Source: Dactylosporangium sp. AC04546 (lineage in GTDB: Bacteria > Actinomycetota > Actinomycetes > Mycobacteriales > Micromonosporaceae). From it: 64,000 bases of DNA. Within the stretch, counting starts at the first letter, position 1; each line of letters starts with the position of its first letter. Shown piece after piece: positions 1 through 8,076 of the stretch. The stretch lies in contig NZ_JAHYSG010000046.1 of NCBI RefSeq assembly GCF_022095675.1, positions 24,607 through 88,606 of the forward strand, written 5' to 3'. The position numbers and the translations under genes were made by a program. The notes under the pieces are model-generated. The model did not search any database. It was given only the letters and a program-made list of their open reading frames with translations, and was not told the origin of the DNA.

Positions 1-1378
1 CGGCCGCCGGCACCCGCCGCGCCAACGCATTGACCCGCAACGCGTCCAGCCTGGTGCGGATGTTGTCCGTGATCTGGACAAACTTGATCACCAGTATCTC
101 GTCATACTCGTGGGTGGTGTCCTCGTTCACCCAGAGCGCCTCGCCGAACCAGGTGATCTCATTGCCGACGATGACCGTCTTCGCGCGGCGCAACTTCTCC
201 ACGGCGCCGTCCGCGAATCCCTCCGCACCCTTGGCCGAGTAGAGGATCTCCGCACCGCGGGTGTCCCGCTCGATCAGATCGACCAACTGCTCGCGGCCCT
301 CGGGGGTGGTCGCGGAATCGTCGATGATCTTCCACTTGAGCAGCGTCTTGTCGCACTCGGTCGGCATGTAGGCCAGCAGGTACGGCATCTCCGGCAGGTC
401 GTCCTCGATCATCCAGCGGGCGTCGCCGTAGGCGGCGCTCACGTTCTGGCTGACCTGGTACGGCGTCGGCCGGCCGGCCGGGTTGGGGTCGAGCATGTCG
501 GTGAGGATCTCGGCGAGCGACGAGGGCAGCTCGTGACCGCGGCGCACGAGCATCCGGCGGGTGTCGTCCTGCCGCCGCACGATGGTGTCGTAGTCGGGTT
601 GCACCGGCTCGTCGCAGGCCGGCCCGAGTAGCCACTCGGTCGCCATCATACCGAGCGAGAAGACATCGCCCTGCGGGCCACCGAACTGCCCGTCCGGGTG
701 ATCGAACAGGAACCGGAGCCGCTCCGGCGGATTGTAAACCAGGCTTTCCGGTGGCTGTTGCAGGTAAAGCCCGCGAACCTGGTTGAGGCTGAGCGCATGT
801 CCGGAGTCAAAGAGGTTCGAGACCAGGGCGCCCATCTCGAACCGGGACAGCCGGACCTCTTGAACCACACCGTCGCGGAGCGACACGTCCAGGTTGGCCG
901 GCCACAACATCCGGTGCGCGATCCGCGCATCGGTGAGCAACGACAGCGCGTCGGCGAGCAACCAGAGCTTCACCAAAGCTTCACCCCGGTGGTTCTGGAA
1001 CATCCGCTGCAGATCAGCGATGTCGCCCGGCTTGCCCTTGGTCTTGGTCCGGATGTACGCGGCCCCCGGCGTCCCGTCCGCACCCCTGAGGTAGCCGCCG
1101 TCGCAGAGCTCGGGAAGAGATGGATGCTCGAGGCCGGCCAAGCGCTCCATAATCCGCATTTCCTGCTCCCAGAGCGCGCCGCCCAGGTCGCCCAAACGCA
1201 GGAAGACGGTGAGCGTGACGATGCCGCCCTCGATGGTGTCGTAGAGGTGGCAGCGGTACAGCAGGTCGGGGATTAGCTCTTGCAGCGGGCCCGGCATGCT
1301 GCGGTACCGCGGCCGGGCGGGGGTCCCGTCGCCCACCAGCAGCTCTTCGATGTACCGGTCCGCCCTGTCGGTGCTCAC
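1..1378 (-). CDS. Protein-kinase-like (probable pseudokinase) protein, 3' end beyond window
   Basis: The frame is open from a GTG at 1378, preceded by a good GGAGGG ribosome site, to the left edge, giving 459 codons without a stop. The middle resembles a eukaryotic-type kinase fold: HRMLWPANLDV sits where the catalytic loop HRDxKPxN would be, and DVFSLGMMATEWLLG matches the helix F region of Ser/Thr kinases. The catalytic Asp and Lys of the HRD/KP motif are replaced by Met and Trp and there is no DFG, so phosphotransfer is doubtful. The segment after about residue 300 is not recognised. The gene reads away from the small membrane protein at 1700. It could be a regulatory pseudokinase, but no partner is visible. 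The fold call is moderate; lack of activity is inference. Confidence 0.72.
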   Translation of the reverse strand, partial: MSTDRADRYIEELLVGDGTPARPRYRSMPGPLQELIPDLLYRCHLYDTIEGGIVTLTVFLRLGDLGGALWEQEMRIMERLAGLEHPSLPELCDGGYLRGADGTPGAAYIRTKTKGKPGDIADLQRMFQNHRGEALVKLWLLADALSLLTDARIAHRMLWPANLDVSLRDGVVQEVRLSRFEMGALVSNLFDSGHALSLNQVRGLYLQQPPESLVYNPPERLRFLFDHPDGQFGGPQGDVFSLGMMATEWLLGPACDEPVQPDYDTIVRRQDDTRRMLVRRGHELPSSLAEILTDMLDPNPAGRPTPYQVSQNVSAAYGDARWMIEDDLPEMPYLLAYMPTECDKTLLKWKIIDDSATTPEGREQLVDLIERDTRGAEILYSAKGAEGFADGAVEKLRRAKTVIVGNEITWFGEALWVNEDTTHEYDEILVIKFVQITDNIRTRLDALRVNALARRVPAA

Positions 1379-1699
1379 GCGATCGCCCTCCGTTCGCCAG
1401 GTTCCATCGAGCGTAGTGACGGTTGAGCCGTGGTCAACAGACAGTGACGGACAATGAAACGGGACGTCTCTGTGACCCGGACTGGACTCATGTCCCGCCC
1501 GTGTCCCGCCGATCGGACGACCGGGAGTACGCCGAATCTCCGCGCTTGGATCGGGAGCGCGGACAAGCCTGCCCGGAACTCGACCGCGCTGTCCCGCCGT
1601 TGTCTCGCCCGCGACCTTGGCGATCCTCCGGCCGCTCGGAACTATGAATCCACTGAGGTGCTGCCGACGGCACCCAGCCCCTGCGGAAAGGAGCCTCTG
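1379..1699. other. Divergent intergenic region
   Basis: This 321-base gap separates the leftward kinase-like gene from the rightward small membrane protein gene and must hold both promoters. Open frames here are shadows without ribosome sites. No convincing promoter boxes or operators were found by eye. Confidence 0.5.
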
Positions 1700-1891
1700 A
1701 TGTCTTCCTCGTCGTCCGGCGCGCCGTTGCCCATACGCTGGGCAATGATCCTCGTGATCGCCATGGCGGTCGGCACGCTGGTCGGGATTCTGACCTACCT
1801 GGAGACGGGCACGTGGCCGGCCACACTGCTCGCGGCCTTCGGAGCGGCCGGCGCCGCCGTGCCGACCCTGCACAAAATACTCGGTCCGTAA
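1700..1891 (+). CDS. Small two-helix membrane protein
   Basis: A 63-residue protein starting at an ATG that follows GAAAGGAG at a spacing of seven bases. A longer upstream start exists at 1454 but lacks a ribosome site, so 1700 was chosen. After a short Ser-rich N-terminus there are two hydrophobic segments (about residues 13-33 and 38-58), suggesting a hairpin in the membrane. No family is recognised. It is followed directly by a strong hairpin terminator, so it is probably transcribed alone. Confidence 0.7.
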   Translation: MSSSSSGAPLPIRWAMILVIAMAVGTLVGILTYLETGTWPATLLAAFGAAGAAVPTLHKILGP

Positions 1892-1918
1892 TCGGCCCGG
1901 TCTCCCCGAGTCGCGATG

Positions 1919-1955
1919 GCGGCCCGTGTTCGCGGTGGACGCGAACGCGGGCCGC
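1919..1955 (+). terminator. Strong hairpin terminator after the small membrane protein
   Basis: A 16-bp stem (GCGGCCCGTGTTCGCG with its near-exact complement, one G-T pair) closes a five-base loop 27 bases after the stop codon. No clear T-run follows, as is common in high-GC actinobacteria. Confidence 0.75.
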
Positions 1956-1986
1956 TACTGCGTCGAACCGAAGCCTGTCTGTACAA

Positions 1987-3163
1987 CCTGTGGGGCTCGT
2001 AAATCGGATTCCGGTCTACGCGGCCTGCGTGTATTCGTTGATCAGGCCGCCGAGGATCGGGCGTCGTTGAACCCGGGCGGCGGTGAGGTCGACGACCTGC
2101 GTTGGTGGGTTGGGCGGTCGCTGGTCGAGCGATCGGTGTGGCCGGTGGCCGTTGTAATGGGCGGTGTACTCGGTCAGCACGCGTGACGGGTGCCGTTCGC
2201 CGACGATGAGTATCCGGTCGGTGCACTCGCGTCTTATCGTGCCGACCCAGCGTTCCGCGAAAGCGTTCGCACTCGGCGCCTTCAATGGTGTCCGGAGCAC
2301 GTTGATACCGGCTGCAATGAACACCGCGTCGAAGGCTGCGGTGAATTTCGCGTCCCGGTCACGCAGCAGGAACCGCAGCTCGTCGGCGCGATGGTCGAGA
2401 CTCATCAGCAGGTTTCTGGCCTGCTGTGCCACCCAGGCGCCGGTGGGGTGTGCGGTGACGCCGACGACGTGGACCTGCCGGGTGGCGAGCTCGATGAAGA
2501 ACAGTACATAGATCCGCTTCAGGAGCACGGTGTCGACGGTGAAGAAGTCGCACGCCAGGCTCGTGTGGGCCTGCGCGTCAGGAACTGCCGCCAGGTGGGT
2601 CCGGTCCGGCGTGGTGCCGGGTCGAGCCGGCCCGGTGCAGGATCTTCCAGGCTGTGCTGGCCGCGATCTGGTAGCCCAGCCGCGCCAGCTCACCCAGCAC
2701 CCGGCGATGCCCCCAGGTCGGGTTCTCCGCGGCCAGGCGCAGGACCACTTCCCGGATCTCGCGGTCTACGGGTGGCCGACCGGGGCGTTTCGGGTAGGTC
2801 CAGTATCGGGCGATGAGTTGCCGGTGCCAGCGCAGCAGCGTGGCCGGGGTGACGAAGAACGCCGACCATTGTGGTCGGGGCAACAGCCGGGACAACGCTG
2901 CAAGCACCACCCGATCCTCGGGTTGTAGATCGGGGCGGTGCACCTGCCGGCGCAGCACCGCCACCTGATGCCGCAGCACCAGCAGTTCGATGTCCTTCGC
3001 GCCACCGTCCCGGGCGAGTTGGGTCAGCATCTGCAAGATCTGGCGCAGGAGCAGGTACACCAGGCGAGGCACTCATGGCCTGGATCATCGTCGCCGCTGG
3101 CAACTTCGCCACGGACAAACCCGCACGTCACAGCCACCAAACCAAATTTACGAGCCCGACAGG
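1987..3163 (-). mobile_element. Insertion sequence with integrase-type transposase, bounded by 18-bp inverted repeats
   Basis: The ends are CCTGTGGGGCTCGTAAAT (1987-2004) and, inverted, CCTGTCGGGCTCGTAAAT (3146-3163), matching at 17 of 18 positions and enclosing about 1.18 kb that holds one minus-strand transposase frame. No target duplication is evident in the flanks. The right end sits exactly where an IS1380-type transposase fragment loses homology, so this element, or a rearrangement at its end, truncated that gene. Family: DDE integrase-core elements (IS3/IS481-like); not assigned further. Confidence 0.75.
2016..3072 (-). pseudogene. Frameshifted DDE integrase-core transposase
   Basis: The N-terminal part (3072 down to about 2620) reads in one frame and carries a helix-turn-helix segment ending in the motif ENPTWGHRR. 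The catalytic part (about 2570 down to 2016) reads in another and carries ACDFFTVD, RDRDAKF and NAFAERWVGTIRREC, which supply the D, D and E of the rve/integrase core. Between them the expected linker can be read only by adding one base near 2625 and another near 2580. The transposase is therefore probably inactive unless programmed frameshifting occurs, and two shifts make that unlikely. Confidence 0.8.
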
Positions 3164-3645
3164 GTCCGTGCGCAACGCAGCTTCCTGGGTTCGGCGATGG
3201 CAAGTTCGCCGTGCAGGAGGAGCATCTGGGTCCAGGCGAGCAGGTCGACGCTGGTCAGGGCGAGCTGGAGCCAGACATCCCACGGCGTTGATGGCGAAGA
3301 GGCGGGACGGGAACCGACCGAAGCCGGTGTCTTTGCCGCATCTGATGCGGTCTTCGACGCGGGCGTGGCCGCGGTGACGGGCCTCGAGGAACTGCACGGA
3401 GCCGGATCCCGCGGGCGTGTCGGTGGCGAAGACCTGGTGTCGCAGGCCTTCGATGGTGTTGAACAGCGACAGCTGGGCGCCGGGGTGTGGTCGTTCGCGG
3501 CGCGCGATGAACCGGGTGCCGTCCGGGAACCCGTCGTCGGGGACCAGGCCGGTCAGCTCGCAGACCTCGGCGCCGTCGCGGGGTTGTATGTGCGAGCAGG
3601 CCGTGGGTGCAGCCGGCCGAGTCCGACCGGATCAGGATCGGTGTC
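3164..3645 (-). pseudogene. IS1380-family transposase remnant
   Basis: Reading leftward, the frame shows ILIRSDSAG, then (after an apparent internal deletion) LTGLVPDDGFPDGTRF, HPGAQLSLFNTIEGLRHQ and ARVEDRIRCGKDTGFGRFP, all characteristic of the C-terminal half of IS1380 transposases. A further frameshift follows INAV near 3282, after which the expected WLQLALTSVDLLAWTQ-type end is in another frame. It is cut on the left by the inverted repeat of the neighbouring IS and on the right by the hydrolase fragment. Confidence 0.75.
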
Positions 3646-3922
3646 CGCCTTCGAAGCGTCGGGGTTCACGGGCAGCGTCAACTGGTACCGGAACCTGGAC
3701 CGCAACTGGCACCTGCTGGCCGACGCGGACCCGATCATCCGGCAGCCCACCCTCATGATCTACGGCGACCGCGACGCGGTCCAGCGGTCCGAACGGCTGA
3801 CGGATTTCGTGCCCGACGCGGAGGTGGTCAGCCTCGACTGCGGTCACTGGATCCAGCAGGAACTGCCGGAAGAAGCCAATCAGGCGATCCTCAAGTGGCT
3901 CGCCCGGCATGACGTCGCCTGA
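3646..3922 (+). pseudogene. Alpha/beta hydrolase (epoxide-hydrolase-like) C-terminal fragment
   Basis: About 90 residues of a hydrolase C-terminus remain: SGFTGSVNWYRNLDRNW, the strand before the acid residue (PTLMIYGDRDAV) and the catalytic His region (DCGHWIQQELPEE). The nucleophile half is missing. The 5' end is replaced by the IS1380 remnant, which reads on the other strand, so this is a gene beheaded by transposition. No start codon or ribosome site of its own is seen. Confidence 0.78.
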
Positions 3923-3935
3923 GGTTCGTCCGGCA

Positions 3936-5135
3936 TCAGGCGCTGCGCCTGCGGCGGAGGGCGGTCAGCACGACGCGGTAGCCGCTGCGGGCCGCCCCCG
4001 CCAGTGCCAGCAGGGACGGGACGACCGCGATCGCCAGCGCCGCGAGGCCGGCCCAGGCTGCCGGGGTGGTCAGGCCGTCGGCGCGGATCGGGGCGACGCA
4101 CAGCTCGATGAGGAACCGCAGGCTAGGCAGGGCGAACGTGAACAGGTAGACCAGCGCGATCGTGATGCCCGGGAGGTACAGCCAGAGGTAGCGGCGCGCC
4201 CAGGTCACCTCGCGAGGGTCGGCGCCGGCCAGCTGGCGCTCGTCGTCGGGGGTCGCGCGGCGCAGGTAGCGGCGCAGCAGCGCGCCCTTGGTCGCCCACA
4301 GCGTCTTACAACCGGTGGCGTTGACCAGCAGTGCGTAGACGTCGGTGCGCATGAAGACCAGGGCCTGCGCGACGACGGCGGTGACCTGCATCAGCACCAG
4401 GGCGCGCAGGAGCCGGACCACCACCGGGCCGAGCTGTTCGGCGAAGCCGGCTTGCAGCAGCAGCGCCACCGACAGGATGACCACGTCCCAGGTGATCCCG
4501 GCCAGCAGCGGGGCGTACCGGGCGCGGCGGGGCAGGCTCCACAGGCGGGTGAGGTCGGCCTGGAACGTGACGAAGTACAGCCGCCGCGTCACCGACAGCC
4601 GGCTGCGCAGCCCGTGCACGGCCGTCGCGAGGACGTGCGCGCCTTCGTGGGCGAGCGCGGCGAGGACGCCGAGCACGCTGAGGACGAGGATGTTCAGCAG
4701 CTGGGTCGAGAAGGGAAAGCCGTCCTGATAGTTCGGCCGCAGGTGTGGTACCGCGAGCAGCAGCACCGGCGCCGCGAGCCCGACGAGCGCGTAGGCGACC
4801 CAGGCCGCGGGGTGGAACAGCAGCCTGCCGGCCCGCTGGCGGAAGCTGCCGGCGAGGTCCGGCCCGTCGGTCTCGGGGAGCGTGCCGGGCGGCGCGAAGA
4901 GCCCCTCGCCGTCCAGCACCGTCAGGAAGTCCGCGACGTCGACGGGCTCTCCGGCGACGTCGGCGGCGCGGCGCTCGCACTCCGCGACGTCCAGCCCTTC
5001 CTGCAGCCACGCGATGATCTTCGCGCCGAGCTCCGGCACCTCGACGTATTCGGCGGTGTGCGGGCTGCCCACGACGTAGCCGTCGCCGTCGGCCACCAGG
5101 GTCAGTGACCGGATCTGCACCGCTGAGGGCACCAT
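3936..5135 (-). CDS. PqqD-like/M50-type HExxH membrane protein of a putative RiPP cluster
   Basis: 399 residues. The first 90 residues resemble a PqqD/winged-helix peptide-recognition domain. The rest is strongly hydrophobic, with several membrane segments from about residue 111 onward and an HEGAH zinc-binding motif at residues 163-167 inside one of them, as in site-2 (M50) proteases. Its ATG begins right after the stop of the E1-like gene, so the two are translationally coupled. It could cut and/or export the 27-residue peptide encoded upstream. Zinc peptidase chemistry is inferred from HExxH; a third zinc ligand was not identified, and export is inference from membrane topology. It ends 13 bases from the convergent hydrolase fragment. 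Confidence 0.8.
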   Translation of the reverse strand: MVPSAVQIRSLTLVADGDGYVVGSPHTAEYVEVPELGAKIIAWLQEGLDVAECERRAADVAGEPVDVADFLTVLDGEGLFAPPGTLPETDGPDLAGSFRQRAGRLLFHPAAWVAYALVGLAAPVLLLAVPHLRPNYQDGFPFSTQLLNILVLSVLGVLAALAHEGAHVLATAVHGLRSRLSVTRRLYFVTFQADLTRLWSLPRRARYAPLLAGITWDVVILSVALLLQAGFAEQLGPVVVRLLRALVLMQVTAVVAQALVFMRTDVYALLVNATGCKTLWATKGALLRRYLRRATPDDERQLAGADPREVTWARRYLWLYLPGITIALVYLFTFALPSLRFLIELCVAPIRADGLTTPAAWAGLAALAIAVVPSLLALAGAARSGYRVVLTALRRRRSA

Positions 5136-6236
5136 TCAGGCCTCCGGCGATCGGTGGCACAGCGGGCAGCCGGGATGCCGCGGCCACGCATCGACGGTCG
5201 TCCGCATGCCGTCCACCAGGTCGAACGTGTGGTAGGTGGCGGCCGCCACCGGCGGGTCGGTGCGGGTCAGGTAGCGGGCGGCCTCCAGCGTGACGAAGCC
5301 GGCGAGCAGCTGCGCGACGGGGCCGGTGGCGCGGTTGACGAATTCGCCGGACACCGCCACCGTCTGCTCGGCCAGGTGGGGCATGGTCGCGCCCTGGTCC
5401 TCGCGGTTGAGCTCCAGGCACAGCCGGCACGGGCTGACACCGGGCTCGACGGACCAGTAGAAGATCGTCGAGTAGAGCAGGCCGGCGGTCACGAACGGCA
5501 CGCCGAGGTCGAAGCAGGCCTCGTTGACGATGAGCTGGATGTCGTCCGGCGAGTCGATGGCGCTGACGACCAGCGACGCACCGGCGCCGAGCCGGCGCAC
5601 CGTGTCAGCGTCGGACACTCGCTCGTGGACGGTGTCGACGACGGTGGTGCCCGGCGAGTACCGCGCGGCCCAGTCGCGGGCCGCGTCGACCTTGTTGCGC
5701 CCGACGTCGGCGTGGCCGTACGCGAACTGGCGGGCCAGGTTCTTCTCCTCCACGACGTCGCAGTCGACGAGGCGGATCCGGCCGACGCCGAGACCGATCA
5801 GCGACTGCAGCACCCCGCTGCCCATGCCGCCGGCGCCGAGCAGCAGCACGTCGGCGGTGGCCATCGCGCGGTGGAAGCCGGCGCTGGTACGGCGCAGGTC
5901 GCTGTACAGGTCGTAGAAGCGCAGGTTGCTCGCGTGGCGGCGGAGGGTGGCGTCGTCCAGGTCCGCGTCGCCGTCGGCGCGCAGCAGCACGCCGGCCTGG
6001 TCGAGCGCCTCGACCGCGGCGGCCATCTCCTCCTCGGTCACGTCGAAGCCGCGCTCGCGCATGGCGGTCGGCAGCTCCGCGACGGTGCGCGAGCCCTGCG
6101 CGAGGACCTGCAGCAGCGTCGTGACGGCGCCGTCCTCGTCGGCGAGGTGGGTCAGCTCGTACGGCCGCCCGATGAGGACCACCTCGGCGGGGCGCCGGAG
6201 GACGGAGATGGACTTGAGCTTCGGCCGGACCGGCAT
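5136..6236 (-). CDS. E1-like (ThiF/MccB-type) adenylating enzyme of a putative RiPP cluster
   Basis: 366 residues. Residues 1-90 form a small helical/winged domain that could hold a leader peptide. From residue 128 there is the ThiF fold: the nucleotide-binding loop GAGGMGSG (134-141), Asp158 in VDCDVVEEKNLARQ with the conserved Arg, and two CxxC pairs (270/273 and 357/360) for structural zinc. Such enzymes adenylate a carboxylate, as ThiF, MoeB, MccB (microcin C) and PaaA (pantocin) do. The ATG at 6236 has GGAG eight bases upstream; the frame extends further back but without a better start. It lies 80 bases after the 27-codon peptide gene, with a strong hairpin between, and is coupled to the HExxH membrane protein gene. 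The actual modification is unknown. Confidence 0.88.
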   Translation of the reverse strand: MPVRPKLKSISVLRRPAEVVLIGRPYELTHLADEDGAVTTLLQVLAQGSRTVAELPTAMRERGFDVTEEEMAAAVEALDQAGVLLRADGDADLDDATLRRHASNLRFYDLYSDLRRTSAGFHRAMATADVLLLGAGGMGSGVLQSLIGLGVGRIRLVDCDVVEEKNLARQFAYGHADVGRNKVDAARDWAARYSPGTTVVDTVHERVSDADTVRRLGAGASLVVSAIDSPDDIQLIVNEACFDLGVPFVTAGLLYSTIFYWSVEPGVSPCRLCLELNREDQGATMPHLAEQTVAVSGEFVNRATGPVAQLLAGFVTLEAARYLTRTDPPVAAATYHTFDLVDGMRTTVDAWPRHPGCPLCHRSPEA

Positions 6237-6276
6237 CGACAACACTCCAGATCGGGGAACGTCGAACAAGGCGGCA

Positions 6277-6308
6277 GGGGCCGGCCCGGTCGCACCCGGG
6301 CCGGCCCC
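6277..6308 (-). terminator. Hairpin between peptide gene and E1-like gene (probable attenuator)
   Basis: A perfect 13-bp stem, GGGGCCGGCCCGG against its complement, with a six-base loop lies eight bases past the stop of the 27-codon gene and before the E1-like gene. Partial terminators in this place are known in RiPP clusters, where they make the precursor mRNA more abundant than the enzyme mRNAs. That role here is inference. Confidence 0.7.
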
Positions 6309-6316
6309 ACGGGTGC

Positions 6317-6400
6317 TTACAGAGCGCCCGTCTTGTTCTCCGGGTCCTCGTGGATCCGGGTGGCCTCGATACGCTCGACCTTCTTCACGGTGATCTTCAT
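6317..6400 (-). CDS. 27-residue putative RiPP precursor peptide
   Basis: A 28-codon gene starting at ATG 6400 with a good ribosome site (AAGGGAG, eight bases upstream). A longer in-frame start 150 bases upstream has no site and would cross the opposite-strand flavodoxin-family fragment. The peptide is highly polar: a Lys/Glu-rich N-terminal half (KITVKKVERIE) and a C-terminal EDPENKTGAL. It has no Cys and only one Ser/Thr-rich spot, so it is not a lanthipeptide or thiazole type. Four Glu and one Asp side chains, plus the C-terminus, are candidate sites for an adenylating E1 enzyme. The next genes encode exactly such an enzyme and a peptidase-like membrane protein. No known precursor family is recognised. 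Confidence 0.75.
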   Translation of the reverse strand: MKITVKKVERIEATRIHEDPENKTGAL

Positions 6401-6479
6401 GTGGGAGCTCCCTTCGATTCCTGATGGAGTCGGCGGGCGATCGCCTGCCGTGAAAGGATGCTGCGGGGCCCCGCGTGCA

Positions 6480-6680
6480 GTTTGCGTGCAAGCCGCCGGC
6501 GGGTTCACCATCCCGGCCGCCGGCGGCACGTACTGGGTCGGCGAGGCCATGCAGAAGGTCGACTACTCCGACGCCGGCCCGAAGCCCGACACGACCGGCG
6601 CGGCGACGAAGACCCTCGCCGCGAACGCGGCGCACCTCGCCCGGCTGCTCGCGCAGACCCCGTACGAACCGTCGAGCTGA
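6480..6680 (+). pseudogene. Flavodoxin/NADPH-dependent FMN reductase-family C-terminal fragment
   Basis: About 66 residues, including GGFTIPAAGGTYWVGEAM and NAAHLARLLAQTPYEP, resemble the C-terminus of flavodoxin-fold NAD(P)H oxidoreductases of actinobacteria. The flavin-binding N-terminus is absent upstream, where the RiPP peptide gene lies on the other strand. It is followed by an intact terminator, so this is the tail end of a deleted gene. Confidence 0.6.
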
Positions 6681-6693
6681 CCCGCACACGGAA

Positions 6694-6722
6694 GCCGCCG
6701 CCCAGGACGCCTGGGCGACGGC
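6694..6722 (+). terminator. Hairpin terminator of the truncated flavodoxin-family gene
   Basis: A 13-bp stem (GCCGCCGCCCAGG with one mismatch against its partner) and a three-base loop begin 13 bases after the TGA at 6680. Confidence 0.65.
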
Positions 6723-7324
6723 TTCGGCTTCGGTACCGCGCTAGCCGGCGCTCCGCTTCGGCGCGGCCGGTGCCGTCGCGAGGTCGCGGGCGGCCTCCAG
6801 CACCTGACCGGCGGTCGGGTTGTCCCGCAGGCGGCGGGCGTTCGGGTGTACGGCGAAATCCGCACCCATCCGGCAGGACCCATCAGGCCCTGGTTGGCGG
6901 GAGAGCTTCAAGCCGTCCCCGTGGCCGCTGGTGGTTGTCGATCACTGCCGCCTTGCTGCCGTGGCTGCCGGCGGCAAGCCGAGGGCGGGTGCGCTTGCTC
7001 GGACTCCAGACGCTGGCCGCGCAACCCGAAGGTCGGTAGGTGAGAGCCGAACATCGTTGGTGGAAACTGTCGGCCGACCGGCCCGAGGACAGCGTCTTCC
7101 CGGTGGCGTTCAGTACGACGGCCACCGCCAGCGGCGACAAGACCGTCATCGTTTGAAGACTGCCTGCCGGCTGACCGGTACCGACACCGCATACCGGTCA
7201 GCGGTGCGAGGCTAGTCTCCAGTCGTCGGCACAGCCGGAACCCCTGCACCCTTCAAACCTTCGAGCGGCAACTCCTCACGCGCCTCCACGCTGGCACACC
7301 ACGTCCGGTCCCGCGGCCTGAACG
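6723..7324. other. Gene-poor stretch with small unassigned frames
   Basis: Two short frames with plausible coding character are visible but not recognised. One is a 42-codon minus-strand frame at 6869-6741 (MGADFAVHPNARRL start), which could be the end of a lost gene. The other is a 38-codon GTG frame at 7040-7156 on the plus strand with AAGG upstream. Everything else looks like non-coding or decayed DNA. Confidence 0.4.
7171..7201. terminator. Perfect 10-bp hairpin, possible bidirectional terminator
   Basis: CTGACCGGTA and TACCGGTCAG flank an 11-base loop. It lies just after the 38-codon plus-strand frame and about 120 bases beyond the stop of the minus-strand membrane gene at 7325. The stem is shorter than the other terminators here. 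Confidence 0.4.
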
Positions 7325-7669
7325 CTACGGCTCGGGGCGGCGCCGGTTCGCCAACCGGGCGTACAGCTCGCCGACAGCCACCGCCCCGGCCGCGTCGAGC
7401 TCGGCCCGGCGGCGCAGATACCACCACCAGCGCAGCAAGACCACCAACAACCCGGCCAGGGAAACCGTGAAGGCAAACGAACCGGCAATCCACAGCGCCC
7501 GGCCCAGCCAAACCGGCCCCGATGACCCACCAACCACCTCGACGACCACGAACGTCGCCCCTGCCGCTGCCAGCACGACGAACAGCCCGGCCGCGAAATA
7601 CCACGCCGAGCGCGCCAGCTCAGCACGGATATGCGCAGTGTGGTCTGGGCGGTACACCCTCCGAGCCAT
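7325..7669 (-). CDS. Small membrane protein with two helices
   Basis: 114 residues from ATG 7669. Two hydrophobic segments (about residues 22-43 and 58-82) are separated by a short Gly/Ser turn and followed by a basic tail ending RRRPEP. The frame is open up to 7840, but that upstream part encodes a remnant of an IS110 transposase, so the internal ATG is preferred even though no clear ribosome site precedes it. Function is not recognised. The mobile-element fragment lies immediately upstream, so its original promoter may be lost. Confidence 0.6.
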   Translation of the reverse strand: MARRVYRPDHTAHIRAELARSAWYFAAGLFVVLAAAGATFVVVEVVGGSSGPVWLGRALWIAGSFAFTVSLAGLLVVLLRWWWYLRRRAELDAAGAVAVGELYARLANRRRPEP

Positions 7670-7789
7670 ACCCGCGGCATGGCATAACCGCGCCCGGCCT
7701 TGCCGCCCACCGACGGCGGACCGCCCGGTCGGCCCGCCGCCTCCGGCCACGCCACCCTCGCCGTGACCTCCGACATCGACACCTCCGAC

Positions 7790-8076
7790 CTCCTCGAGTT
7801 CAACGCGACGGGTGACGTCGTCGACGACTACCCGCCGCAAGCCGCTCGCACATAACGCTGCAACGGCAACGCAGTGGGCATCGACTGGGTCCGCCTTACG
7901 GCCCTGCGCGGTGTCGAACAGCCGGGCGCGAGCGACAACTTGGCCGGCACGTCGAGCACGGTTTCGTTGTCGGTGACCAGGCGCTGGGCGACATACCGGC
8001 CGATGCTGTTGCAGCCTTCGACCGCCCAGACTCGGTCTTTGTGCTGCCGGCCGGAGGAGATGGCTGACCAGTTCAT
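7790..8076 (-). pseudogene. IS110-family transposase N-terminal remnant
   Basis: The frame shows RVWAVEGCNSIGRYVAQRL and then, after a one-base shift near 7935, ARLFDTAQGRKADPVDAHC. These match the DEDD-type catalytic N-terminal region of IS110/IS116 transposases (motifs WAVEG and K-DPVDA). The C-terminal Ser-containing domain is absent. A decayed fragment. Confidence 0.68.

Noticed and set aside
5136..6400. Microcin C-type cluster
   Set aside because: The E1-like enzyme is compatible, but the peptide does not end in Asn/Asp, and no MccC/E/F-like genes are present, so the narrower label was not used.
3936..6400. PQQ-like or thiazole/oxazole RiPP
   Set aside because: No PqqE radical-SAM enzyme, YcaO cyclodehydratase or dehydrogenase is present, and the peptide lacks Cys and has almost no Ser/Thr.
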